Below are positions 1 to 5,751 of a DNA stretch of 10,218 nt, one piece after another. The translations under genes and the position numbers were made by a program. Source of the stretch: Oscillospiraceae bacterium. Its GTDB lineage: Bacteria > Bacillota > Clostridia > Oscillospirales > Ruminococcaceae. The stretch spans positions 1 through 10,218 of the forward strand of contig CAAGDT010000165.1 of the NCBI GenBank assembly GCA_900768675.1, in the 5' to 3' direction. The notes under the pieces are model-generated. The model saw only the letters and a program-made list of their open reading frames with translations, was not told where the DNA came from and searched no databases. Numbering within the stretch: the stretch's first letter is position 1; each line of letters starts with the position of its first letter.

Positions 1-1
1 G

Positions 2-142
2 CACCCCCGCACAAAGCCACAGCTTGCCGAGGTTGAAAAGGCGGAGCAGATGTTTGATTTTGCGCCGCTGATTGAAAAGGCGGTAAAAGAAACCACCTTC
101 AAGGATTTCCGTGCGGCGGACTTCAAGGGACCCACTCTCTGA
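2..142 (+). CDS. 3' end of an unidentified protein-coding gene (5' truncated by the window)
   Basis: The second frame is open from the window edge to a TGA at 140-142, giving the last 46 residues of a protein. The tail is rich in Lys, Glu, Ala and Phe, reads ...FKDFRAADFKGPTL at its end, and looks like a helical, soluble C-terminus. Codon choice (GCG, AAG, GAA, TTC) matches the downstream genes, which supports real coding. I do not recognise the family from this fragment, and no membrane segment or catalytic motif is visible. It lies 185 bases upstream of pncC on the same strand. A GC-rich partly self-complementary stretch followed by five T residues (about 161-185) could end its transcript, but the stem is poor, so I do not call a terminator. 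Confidence 0.6.
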   Translation, partial: HPRTKPQLAEVEKAEQMFDFAPLIEKAVKETTFKDFRAADFKGPTL

Positions 143-202
143 GCCTTACAGACGTAACCTGCGGCAGCGCTGCGGAGTGTTTTTAATATAGAAAATACGA
201 AA

Positions 203-306
203 GGGCGGCGAGAAGCCGTTAGATGCTAGGAAGCCACACAACGGCTAGGCTTTGTGCCTGCCGTTGTGTGGGTGACGACGCAGATGACGGGTTATCGTCG
301 ACCTGA
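203..306 (+). repeat. Structured palindromic element, copy A (5' of pncC)
   Basis: This is a long imperfect hairpin. The outer arms pair (CGAGAA 209-214 with TTATCG 292-297; CCGTT 216-220 with GACGG 286-290). AGATGC 221-226 then pairs with GCAGAT 280-285 through a tandem G-A/A-G step. An internal loop has AGGA on the left and GACGA (274-278) on the right. The apical stem ACACAACGGC (236-245) pairs perfectly with GCCGTTGTGT (260-269), capped by AGGC-TTTGT-GCCT with one bulged T. Copy C at 5645-5751 has the same plan with a different stem sequence. The element ends just before the AGAGG ribosome-binding site of pncC. It could be a cis-acting RNA or an ERIC/BOX-like transcribed repeat. The strand is given as that of the host transcript. 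Confidence 0.75.
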
Positions 307-327
307 TGAGAGGTAATTTATTACAAC

Positions 328-840
328 ATGACTACAAAACTTGACAAGCTTGCTGATAATGTAGTACAATTGTTAATTGAAAAAAATGCCACCCTTTCCA
401 CGGCGGAAAGCTGCACAGGCGGGCTTATATCGGAAAAGATAACCGCCGTTTCCGGCTCCTCCTCGGTTTTCGGCTTCGGGGTATGCACCTACGCTAATGA
501 AGCAAAAATGAAGCTGCTTGGAGTAGCGGAAGAAACTCTTTCTTCTGTTGGGGCAGTATCCGAAGAAACCGCAGTTGCTATGGCTTCGGGGATAAAGAGG
601 CTTTCCGGCTCGGATTTCTCGGTTTCGGTAACGGGAATTGCGGGGCCTACGGGAGCGGTAGAGGGAAAACCCGTGGGAACGGTTTATATAGGGATAGCTA
701 CCCCGAAAAAGACCTATGCGAAGCGGTTTTTATTTACGGGAGAGACTTTTCCCGATGAAGAAAGCAAGAGAAGCGCAATAAGGGCAGAGGCGGCTTACGC
801 TGCGCTGTCTATGATAAAGGAAGAAATAGAAGAATTATAA
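328..840 (+). CDS. pncC: CinA C-terminal domain protein; nicotinamide-nucleotide amidase
   Basis: This family deamidates nicotinamide mononucleotide to nicotinate mononucleotide, recycling the product of NAD-consuming reactions such as DNA ligation, in the cytosol. The 170-residue protein is the CinA_C domain alone; the N-terminal MoCF-like pyrophosphatase domain of full-length CinA is absent. Visible signatures are TAESCTGG (residues 25-32, Ser28 as expected nucleophile), TYANEAK (54-60, the usual Tyr/Lys pair), GAVSEETA, and VTGIAGPTG (101-109) followed by GKPVGTVYIG. The length is normal for stand-alone PncC. ATG 328 follows AGAGG at 309-313, a rather long spacing of 14 bases. It is followed within 10 bases by palindromic element B and the first sortase gene, so co-transcription is plausible, but a functional link to sortases is not implied. 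Confidence 0.93.
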   Translation: MTTKLDKLADNVVQLLIEKNATLSTAESCTGGLISEKITAVSGSSSVFGFGVCTYANEAKMKLLGVAEETLSSVGAVSEETAVAMASGIKRLSGSDFSVSVTGIAGPTGAVEGKPVGTVYIGIATPKKTYAKRFLFTGETFPDEESKRSAIRAEAAYAALSMIKEEIEEL

Positions 841-847
841 CAATATT

Positions 848-912
848 TCAGGCTGACGAGAAGTTGCGGTGCGGCGGGTAACAACGCAGACGACAGCTTA
901 TCATCGGCCTGA
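848..912 (+). repeat. Structured palindromic element, copy B (short form, 5' of sortase 1)
   Basis: The left arm (848-866) starts TCAGGC and contains GACGAGAAG. It pairs with the right arm (894-912), which contains CTTATCATCG and ends GCCTGA. This gives about 19 paired positions with G-T wobbles and two mismatches, one being the G-A mismatch also seen in copies A and C. Inside is a short stem, TGCG (870-873) with CGCA (885-888), next to the conserved GACGA (889-893). The long apical stem of copies A and C is missing. It begins 8 bases after the pncC stop and ends about 10 bases before the ribosome-binding site of the next gene. Confidence 0.68.
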
Positions 913-940
913 GAGCAAGAGAAAGAGGACTGCTTTATTT

Positions 941-3250
941 ATGTCGAATTTTATGGAAAGACCCCGAAGCAGGGGTTCGGGCGCTTCCTCGGGGAAGCGG
1001 CTGAGGCAGGAGCAGCGGGAACGCAAAGCCGAAGGCTTTAACGGCAGCGCCTTTCGCAAGGACTTAAAAGACTCAAAGGACTCAAAGGACGCAGTAGCGG
1101 CGAAAAGAGAAGAGCAGGCAAGGCTTGCAGAGAAAAGGCAGGCTGAAGCGGTAAGAGAAGCACAGCAGCGGGCGAAAAAGGCGGAAAAGGAGCCTGTTCC
1201 TCAGGCAAAGCCTGCAAAGCCCACAAAGCCTGTAAGGACTGAAAAGCCCGAAAAGCCTTCAATACCCGAAAATCAGCAGAAAGCCCCGAAAGCGGCTGCG
1301 GCTGCTCCCGAAGCTTTAAAGCAGGAGATAAAGGCGGCGCACAAGCAGGAAGCAAAGCCTCCCGTAAAGGAAGAAAAAATCGGGGAAGAAAAGGCTGCTG
1401 CAAAAGAAAAAGAAATAAAAAGGGCAGAACCCGCCGAGCTTTCCGAGGAGTTTATATCCTCTCTGAGAGCGGAAAAGCCCGCCGAAGCGGAAAAGCCCGC
1501 TGAAAAGGAAACGGGACTTCCTAAGCTTTCGGACGAGTTTGTGGCTGCGGTAAAAAAGGAGCAGACCGAAATCGCCCCGATAACCGACAGCTACAAAGAG
1601 AAAAATAGCGAGGAAACCGAAAGCGGCGGCTTCTCGGAGGAGCTTATAGACAGCGCTCTTAACGCTGTGAAGCACAATACCCCTGAGCCTGAAGCTATGC
1701 AGGAAATAAGCTGGGGCGGGGAAGAGGCGAAAGAAGAGCCGGCTGAAGCCGAAGAAGAGGATATTGAGACTCTGCCTGCGTCGGCGAATCCCGTTCATTT
1801 AGGCAATACAGCAAAAATCAGCGCCGCAAAGGGCGACAGGGAGGAAGAGGAGCAGGTGCTTTATTTCGGAAACGCAGGCAGAAGCCTGAAACCCGCTTTT
1901 GAAGCTGCGGCAGCGCCTTCTGTTTCCTTTGAGGGCAGTACTGCACCGGAAAGGAAACCGGCTGAAAAGGCGGAAGAAATTCTCCCCCGCCGCACAATAG
2001 ACAACGACCCCTACGAAATGGGCACAAAGGCGCAGAGCTCCATTGACAGGGCTGCGAAAAGCGCCTTTGCAAACCGCCCCTCGGGCAGACGTCCCTCCGG
2101 CTACGGAAACAGCGTTCCCCGCACAAGAGCAAAATCCGGCGGCGGAAAGGGTAAGGGCGGTTCCGATAACGGAAATAAGCCGAAAAAGCCCAATATCTTT
2201 GTCCGTATGGCACGGGCGATTTTCCCTTGCAAGGGAGACGGAGTTGCGGAGTCGGTAAGAAAGGTTATTTTCGATATTGCGGTAATTGCATTCGTTATAA
2301 CCGGCGGCTCGGTTGTGCTTGACCTGCTGGACGAGGCTAAGCAGATAAATATCGTGGATAAGCAAATTGAGGAGATTTACGACAACTCCATAAACGGAAC
2401 AATTAACCTTGAGGACAACGAAATCCAGCAGATTCAGCAGGAAAAGCCGGGTATAAGCGACAGCTTCCTTGAGCTTTACGCAAAGAACAACGATGTTGTA
2501 GGCTGGATAAGAATAGGAGAAGCGGGAACTGACGAGAACGGCAACCAGAAAGCAATTATCAGCTATCCCGTTGTTCAGGCGGAGGATAACAAGTACTACC
2601 TCGACCACAACATAAATAAGGAAGAAAGCAAGCGTGGCGCAATCTACGCCGATTACAGGAACGTTTTCTTACCCGACAGACTTTCGGGCAATACCGTTCT
2701 TTACGGACACAATATGTCCTACGGCGACAAGATGTTTGCAAAGCTCTCCCGTTACTACAACGGTACTCTTGACGGGGACACCACCGACAGGCTTGCCTTC
2801 TACAAGAAGTACCCCACCGTAACCTTCAACACCCTTTACGACGATTCCGAATGGAAGATTTTCGCCTGCGTTCTCTTTAATACACAGGAGGAGCTTGGGG
2901 AGGTTTATCCCTACCATACAGTTCACGAGTTTGCCAACAAGGAGGCTTTCAACAGCTATATCCTTGATATTATGGACAGAAGCGTGCTCTGGACGGACGT
3001 TGACCTTACCTACGGCGACAGTATCCTTACCCTTTCAACCTGCTACTACCCCTACGGCAAGGAAAACGCAGATACACGATGCGCTGTATTTGCAAGAAAG
3101 GTAAGAGAGGGCGAAAGCGCTGAGGTTGACGTTTCTAAGGCAGTTATCAATAATAACCCCCTTAAGTTCAGATACCAGTACGACCGTGAGGGCGGAAGCT
3201 GGCAGGGAAGAACCTGGGATACCTCGAAGCTTTTGAGCTATGAAAGCTGA
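941..3250 (+). CDS. Class B-like sortase with a ~440-residue cytosolic low-complexity N-terminal region
   Basis: A membrane-bound transpeptidase expected to cleave a surface protein at a sorting signal and attach it to peptidoglycan or another protein. Of its 769 residues, 1 to about 425 are Ala/Lys/Glu/Pro-rich and likely disordered. They include KP repeats and three short S-[E/D]-E-[F/L]-[I/V] motifs (167, 196, 231). A basic Gly-rich stretch and FPCKGD (428-433) precede one membrane helix (about 441-462). The sortase domain (about 505-740) has YGHNM with His590, TLSTC with Cys701 and TR with Arg713, the full catalytic triad. The long helical insert before TGVDL-like TDVDLTYGD is typical of class B. 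The C-terminus carries W-x-G-R-x-W-D (754-760). I chose ATG 941, after AAAGAGGA at 922-929. The in-frame GTG at 869 lies inside palindromic element B and would add 24 residues of structural-RNA sequence. Confidence 0.9.
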   Translation: MSNFMERPRSRGSGASSGKRLRQEQRERKAEGFNGSAFRKDLKDSKDSKDAVAAKREEQARLAEKRQAEAVREAQQRAKKAEKEPVPQAKPAKPTKPVRTEKPEKPSIPENQQKAPKAAAAAPEALKQEIKAAHKQEAKPPVKEEKIGEEKAAAKEKEIKRAEPAELSEEFISSLRAEKPAEAEKPAEKETGLPKLSDEFVAAVKKEQTEIAPITDSYKEKNSEETESGGFSEELIDSALNAVKHNTPEPEAMQEISWGGEEAKEEPAEAEEEDIETLPASANPVHLGNTAKISAAKGDREEEEQVLYFGNAGRSLKPAFEAAAAPSVSFEGSTAPERKPAEKAEEILPRRTIDNDPYEMGTKAQSSIDRAAKSAFANRPSGRRPSGYGNSVPRTRAKSGGGKGKGGSDNGNKPKKPNIFVRMARAIFPCKGDGVAESVRKVIFDIAVIAFVITGGSVVLDLLDEAKQINIVDKQIEEIYDNSINGTINLEDNEIQQIQQEKPGISDSFLELYAKNNDVVGWIRIGEAGTDENGNQKAIISYPVVQAEDNKYYLDHNINKEESKRGAIYADYRNVFLPDRLSGNTVLYGHNMSYGDKMFAKLSRYYNGTLDGDTTDRLAFYKKYPTVTFNTLYDDSEWKIFACVLFNTQEELGEVYPYHTVHEFANKEAFNSYILDIMDRSVLWTDVDLTYGDSILTLSTCYYPYGKENADTRCAVFARKVREGESAEVDVSKAVINNNPLKFRYQYDREGGSWQGRTWDTSKLLSYES

Positions 3251-3298
3251 TAAAAGAGAATATTCAGGGTAACCCCGCAATATATTTAGGTAAGAAGC

Positions 3299-3314
3299 GG
3301 ACAGAAAACTGTCC
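3299..3314 (+). other. Small hairpin between sortase 1 and sortase 2
   Basis: GGACAG (3299-3304), an AAAA loop and CTGTCC (3309-3314) form a perfect 6-bp stem. No T-run follows, so it is not a standard intrinsic terminator. It sits about 20 bases before the AAAAGGA ribosome-binding site (3334-3340) of sortase 2. The same gap begins with AATATTCAGG (about 3259-3268), which resembles the left border of element B. Confidence 0.45.
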
Positions 3315-3349
3315 CACAATAATAAAATTACTGAAAAGGATGTAACAAA

Positions 3350-4381
3350 ATGGCTGAATTAAGAAAAGCAAAAAAGGCGGCGGCGCTTATTGCCGCTATG
3401 TGCATTACCCTCGGTATTGCGTCCTGCGGCGAAACCGAGGAAAACGCAGAAACGGGAAGCTCTGTTTCCACTACGGCGCCCCAGGAGGCAACCACTACCA
3501 AGGCGACCACTACTGCCCCCAAGATAACAACCACGACCACCACAACCCTTGCTCCTCTTCCGGTTATGGAGGACTATAACGACTGGTACGAGAAGAACAA
3601 CGATATGATAGGCTGGATTCAGATTGACGGAACGCCTATCGACTTCCCTGTACTCCAGTGCGACGACAACAAGTACTACCTCACCCGTGACTTCGACCGC
3701 AACGAGGTTAAGCAGGGCGCTATCTTTGCAGACTACAAGTGCAAGTTCACCACAAGAACCCGCCCCGCAAACACAATCCTTTACGGTCACAATATGAGAA
3801 CCGGCCCCAGCTTTGCAAAAATTACAACCTACTGCCCCTGGTACAGCGATTACAGCAGAAAGAATATGAATATAAATCAGTATCTTACTGCCCCCACAAT
3901 TACCTTCGATACTGTCTGGGAAAAGGGTACATATAAGGTATTTGCAGCGATGTACGTCAATACCCAGGATAAGCACGGCGAGGTATTCAAGTACTACAAG
4001 CAGAGAGATATAAAGAACGAGGGCGAGTTCTACAACTATATCGCAAAGATTATGGACAGAAGCCTTTTCTATACCGACGTTGACCTTGAATACGGCGACG
4101 AAATCCTTACCCTGTCCACCTGCTACTATCCTCTCGGCGATACCGTTGATACAAGATTTGTTCTTTATGCAAGACGTGTAAGAGAGGGCGAAAGCGCTGA
4201 GGTTGATACCTCCAAGGCTTACATAAATCCCGACCCGCTTTACTTTGACTACTGGTATCAGCTCTACGGCGGAAGCTGGGGCGGAAGAAAATGGGATACA
4301 ACAAAGGTCAAGGGCTTCGACGAATATTTTGCAACCCACGAGGAAGCTACCCTTGCAGAAATGGCAGCTATCAATAGCTGA
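3350..4381 (+). CDS. Class B-like sortase made as a predicted lipoprotein
   Basis: A 343-residue sortase whose N-terminus is a lipoprotein signal rather than an ordinary helix anchor. Lys/Arg-rich residues 5-9 are followed by a hydrophobic core and the lipobox I-A-S-C, with Cys26 as the lipidated residue. Lipidation should tether it to the outer face of the membrane. Residues 37-70 are a Thr-rich linker (TTT runs), probably a spacer and possibly glycosylated. The catalytic domain follows with YGHNM (His147), TDVDLEYGDE, TLSTC (Cys258) and TR (Arg269). The tail W-G-G-R-K-W-D (310-316) is shared with the flanking sortases. ATG 3350 has AAAAGGA nine bases upstream. DNA around the catalytic region is closely similar to sortase 1, including a 29-base identity (4178-4206 versus 3101-3129), which suggests tandem duplication or gene conversion. 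The substrate motif cannot be told from this window. Confidence 0.9.
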   Translation: MAELRKAKKAAALIAAMCITLGIASCGETEENAETGSSVSTTAPQEATTTKATTTAPKITTTTTTTLAPLPVMEDYNDWYEKNNDMIGWIQIDGTPIDFPVLQCDDNKYYLTRDFDRNEVKQGAIFADYKCKFTTRTRPANTILYGHNMRTGPSFAKITTYCPWYSDYSRKNMNINQYLTAPTITFDTVWEKGTYKVFAAMYVNTQDKHGEVFKYYKQRDIKNEGEFYNYIAKIMDRSLFYTDVDLEYGDEILTLSTCYYPLGDTVDTRFVLYARRVREGESAEVDTSKAYINPDPLYFDYWYQLYGGSWGGRKWDTTKVKGFDEYFATHEEATLAEMAAINS

Positions 4382-4390
4382 TAAAACCCG

Positions 4391-4421
4391 TATTTCAGGG
4401 TGGCGGTTTATCGTCAGCCTG
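4391..4421 (+). repeat. Remnant of the palindromic element, copy D (right arm only, 5' of sortase 3)
   Basis: Bases 4398-4421 align without gaps to the right arms of copies A (282-305), B (888-911) and C (5727-5750), sharing GGCGG-TTTATCG-TC and the final CCTG. The bases before it (TATTTCAGG, 4391-4399) resemble the left border of copy B. The left arm and apical stem are missing, so this looks like an internally deleted copy that cannot fold into the full hairpin. It ends 16 bases before AAAGGAT, the ribosome-binding site of sortase 3. Confidence 0.5.
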
Positions 4422-4450
4422 CATTAACAGTTAAAACAAAGGATTTATAA

Positions 4451-5575
4451 ATGCCTGAATTAGAAATTACCCCTAATACCCCGAAAAAACAGCCCGTAAG
4501 GCGCCGCCCGCCCCGCAGAAGAAAGAAAATGGGGCCTGTTGAAAGCTTTTTAAGCGGAATTTTCCCCTGGAAGGGAGATTCGACGGGCGAAATTGTCCGT
4601 AAGCTGGTTTTCCTTGTTTCAATTGTCGTTCTTGTTACGGCAGGAATTATAATGCTCAACTTCTACGTCTTCCGTGACAATGCAAACACCGAGGACGCAA
4701 AGCACTGGGCTGACCTTAAGGCGCAGAACGCCAGCGACGAGGTTATCACCATAATGATGACGGATAAAGACGAGGACAGCGGCGGCAGCGACGGCGAAAG
4801 CAAGGAAGTCGAAATTCTCGCAGAATATCTGGACTACTACGAGCAGAACAACGACTTCGTGGGCTGGATTTCCCTTTATCCCTACATACAGTACCCTGTT
4901 GTTCAGTACACGGACAACGAGTATTATCTAAAGCATAACTTCTCCGGCGGCTACAACGAAAACGGCACAATCTTCGCCGATTATCAGGGGAAGATAACCG
5001 CAGACAGTATGCCGGGAAATACCCTGCTTTACGGTCATAACCTTATTACCAACAACTATTTCCAGCCCCTTTCAAACTACCGCAAAAAGGGAATGGAGTT
5101 CCTTAAGAACAACTATCTGCTCCAGTTCGACACACTCTACAACAGAAACAGATACTTTATCTTCTCTGTTTTCCTTACCAACACAAAGGAGGAGCACGGA
5201 GAGGTGTTTGAATACTGGAAGCAGGTCAATTTCTCCTCAAAGAGCGACTTTGACAACTATATTGCGGAGGCGCTGGACAGGAGCTACTTCTATACGGGAG
5301 TTGACCTCCAGTACGGAGATGAAATTCTTACCCTTTCTACCTGCGATTTCTCGATGTTCTCGGATATGAGGCTTGTGGTTATGGCAAGAAAGGTAAGGGA
5401 CAACGAAAGCCTTACCCTGGACACAAGCACCTTTATCGACAACACAGGCTTTGACGACGACGGAAACGTAAAGCGGAAGATGTTCGACGCTTACTACGAA
5501 ACCTATGCCTGCCAGTGGGCGGGAAGAAAGTGGGATCCGGCATATATCAAGGATTTTAAGGGATATGATGAATAA
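4451..5575 (+). CDS. Class B-like sortase with a basic N-terminal tail and single membrane anchor
   Basis: A 374-residue sortase. Residues 12-26 are strongly basic and Pro/Arg-rich. FPWKGD (38-43) and an E-x-V-R-K motif lead into one membrane helix (about 52-74), with the N-terminus inside. After an acidic linker (about 90-120, with DEDSGGSDGES) comes the catalytic domain with YGHNL (His196), TGVDLQYGDE, TLSTC (Cys298) and Arg307. The tail W-A-G-R-K-W-D (356-362) matches the two upstream sortases. The motif just before the helix matches that of sortase 1 (FPCKGD...VRK), so these two likely share an anchoring module that the lipoprotein sortase lacks. The spacing from Cys to Arg is 9 residues, against 12 and 11 in the others, and CDFSM replaces CYYP, so its active-site surroundings and perhaps substrate differ. 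ATG 4451 follows AAAGGAT (4438-4444). Confidence 0.92.
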   Translation: MPELEITPNTPKKQPVRRRPPRRRKKMGPVESFLSGIFPWKGDSTGEIVRKLVFLVSIVVLVTAGIIMLNFYVFRDNANTEDAKHWADLKAQNASDEVITIMMTDKDEDSGGSDGESKEVEILAEYLDYYEQNNDFVGWISLYPYIQYPVVQYTDNEYYLKHNFSGGYNENGTIFADYQGKITADSMPGNTLLYGHNLITNNYFQPLSNYRKKGMEFLKNNYLLQFDTLYNRNRYFIFSVFLTNTKEEHGEVFEYWKQVNFSSKSDFDNYIAEALDRSYFYTGVDLQYGDEILTLSTCDFSMFSDMRLVVMARKVRDNESLTLDTSTFIDNTGFDDDGNVKRKMFDAYYETYACQWAGRKWDPAYIKDFKGYDE

Positions 5576-5577
5576 AG

Positions 5578-5591
5578 GGCTGAAAACAGCC
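5578..5591 (+). other. Small hairpin just after sortase 3
   Basis: GGCTG (5578-5582), AAAA loop, CAGCC (5587-5591), followed by AATATTTTAAG. The stem is short and the T-run is interrupted, so it may be a weak terminator or simply a stabilising 3' hairpin. It starts two bases after the sortase 3 stop and has the same AAAA loop as the hairpin at 3299-3314. Confidence 0.4.
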
Positions 5592-5644
5592 AATATTTTA
5601 AGTGCAGTAAGAAAAGCATAATCTCAGAGCAGCAATAAAAAATC

Positions 5645-5751
5645 TCAAGGCGGCGAGAAGCCGTCAGATGCGAGGAAGCTTTGTTACGGCTAGGCTTTGT
5701 GCCTGCCGTAACAAAGCTGACGAAGCAGATGGCGGCTTATCGACGGCTTGA
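5645..5751 (+). repeat. Structured palindromic element, copy C (5' of the SpoIID-like gene)
   Basis: The longest and cleanest copy. The outer arms TCAAG...GGCGAGAAGCCGTCA (from 5645) pair with TGGCGGCTTATCGACGG...CTTGA (to 5751), about 22 positions with three mismatches. AGATGC (5666-5671) faces GCAGAT (5725-5730) through tandem G-A/A-G pairs. The internal loop has GAGGA on the left and GACGA (5719-5723) on the right. The apical stem AGCTTTGTTACGGC (5677-5690) pairs perfectly with GCCGTAACAAAGCT (5705-5718), with the same bulged T and AGGC-TTTGT-GCCT cap as copy A. Compared with copy A, the apical stem is four base pairs longer and its lower half is different in sequence, yet fully paired. 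Its last bases overlap the strong ribosome-binding site at 5751-5759. Confidence 0.78.

Noticed and set aside
203..306. Element A as a known riboswitch (c-di-GMP, c-di-AMP, TPP, SAM, FMN, lysine, THF)
   Set aside because: None of the core sequences I know for these classes is present. A covariance search would settle it.
284..316. Ten-codon open frame (MTGYRRPDER) in element A as a leader peptide
   Set aside because: It has no ribosome-binding site. Similar peptides in copies B-D follow from conservation of the nucleotide element, and the start codon is not kept in B or D.
869..940. Upstream GTG start for sortase 1, adding 24 residues
   Set aside because: The extra codons lie in palindromic element B, there is no ribosome-binding site before 869, and ATG 941 has AAAGAGGA upstream.
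1038..2608. Minus-strand and alternative-frame open frames within sortase 1
   Set aside because: They mirror the Ala/Lys/Glu/Pro low-complexity region and have no initiation signals.
3359..4339. Long minus-strand open frame opposite sortase 2
   Set aside because: It is a shadow of the GC-biased codons of a gene with an intact catalytic triad, and its product has no recognisable family or ribosome-binding site.
941..5575. Pilus operon
   Set aside because: No pilin-like or LPxTG-type substrate gene is present between or next to the sortases in this window.
5681..5728. TTG start at 5681 for the SpoIID-like protein
   Set aside because: It falls in the apical stem of element C, has no ribosome-binding site, and would encode structural repeat sequence.
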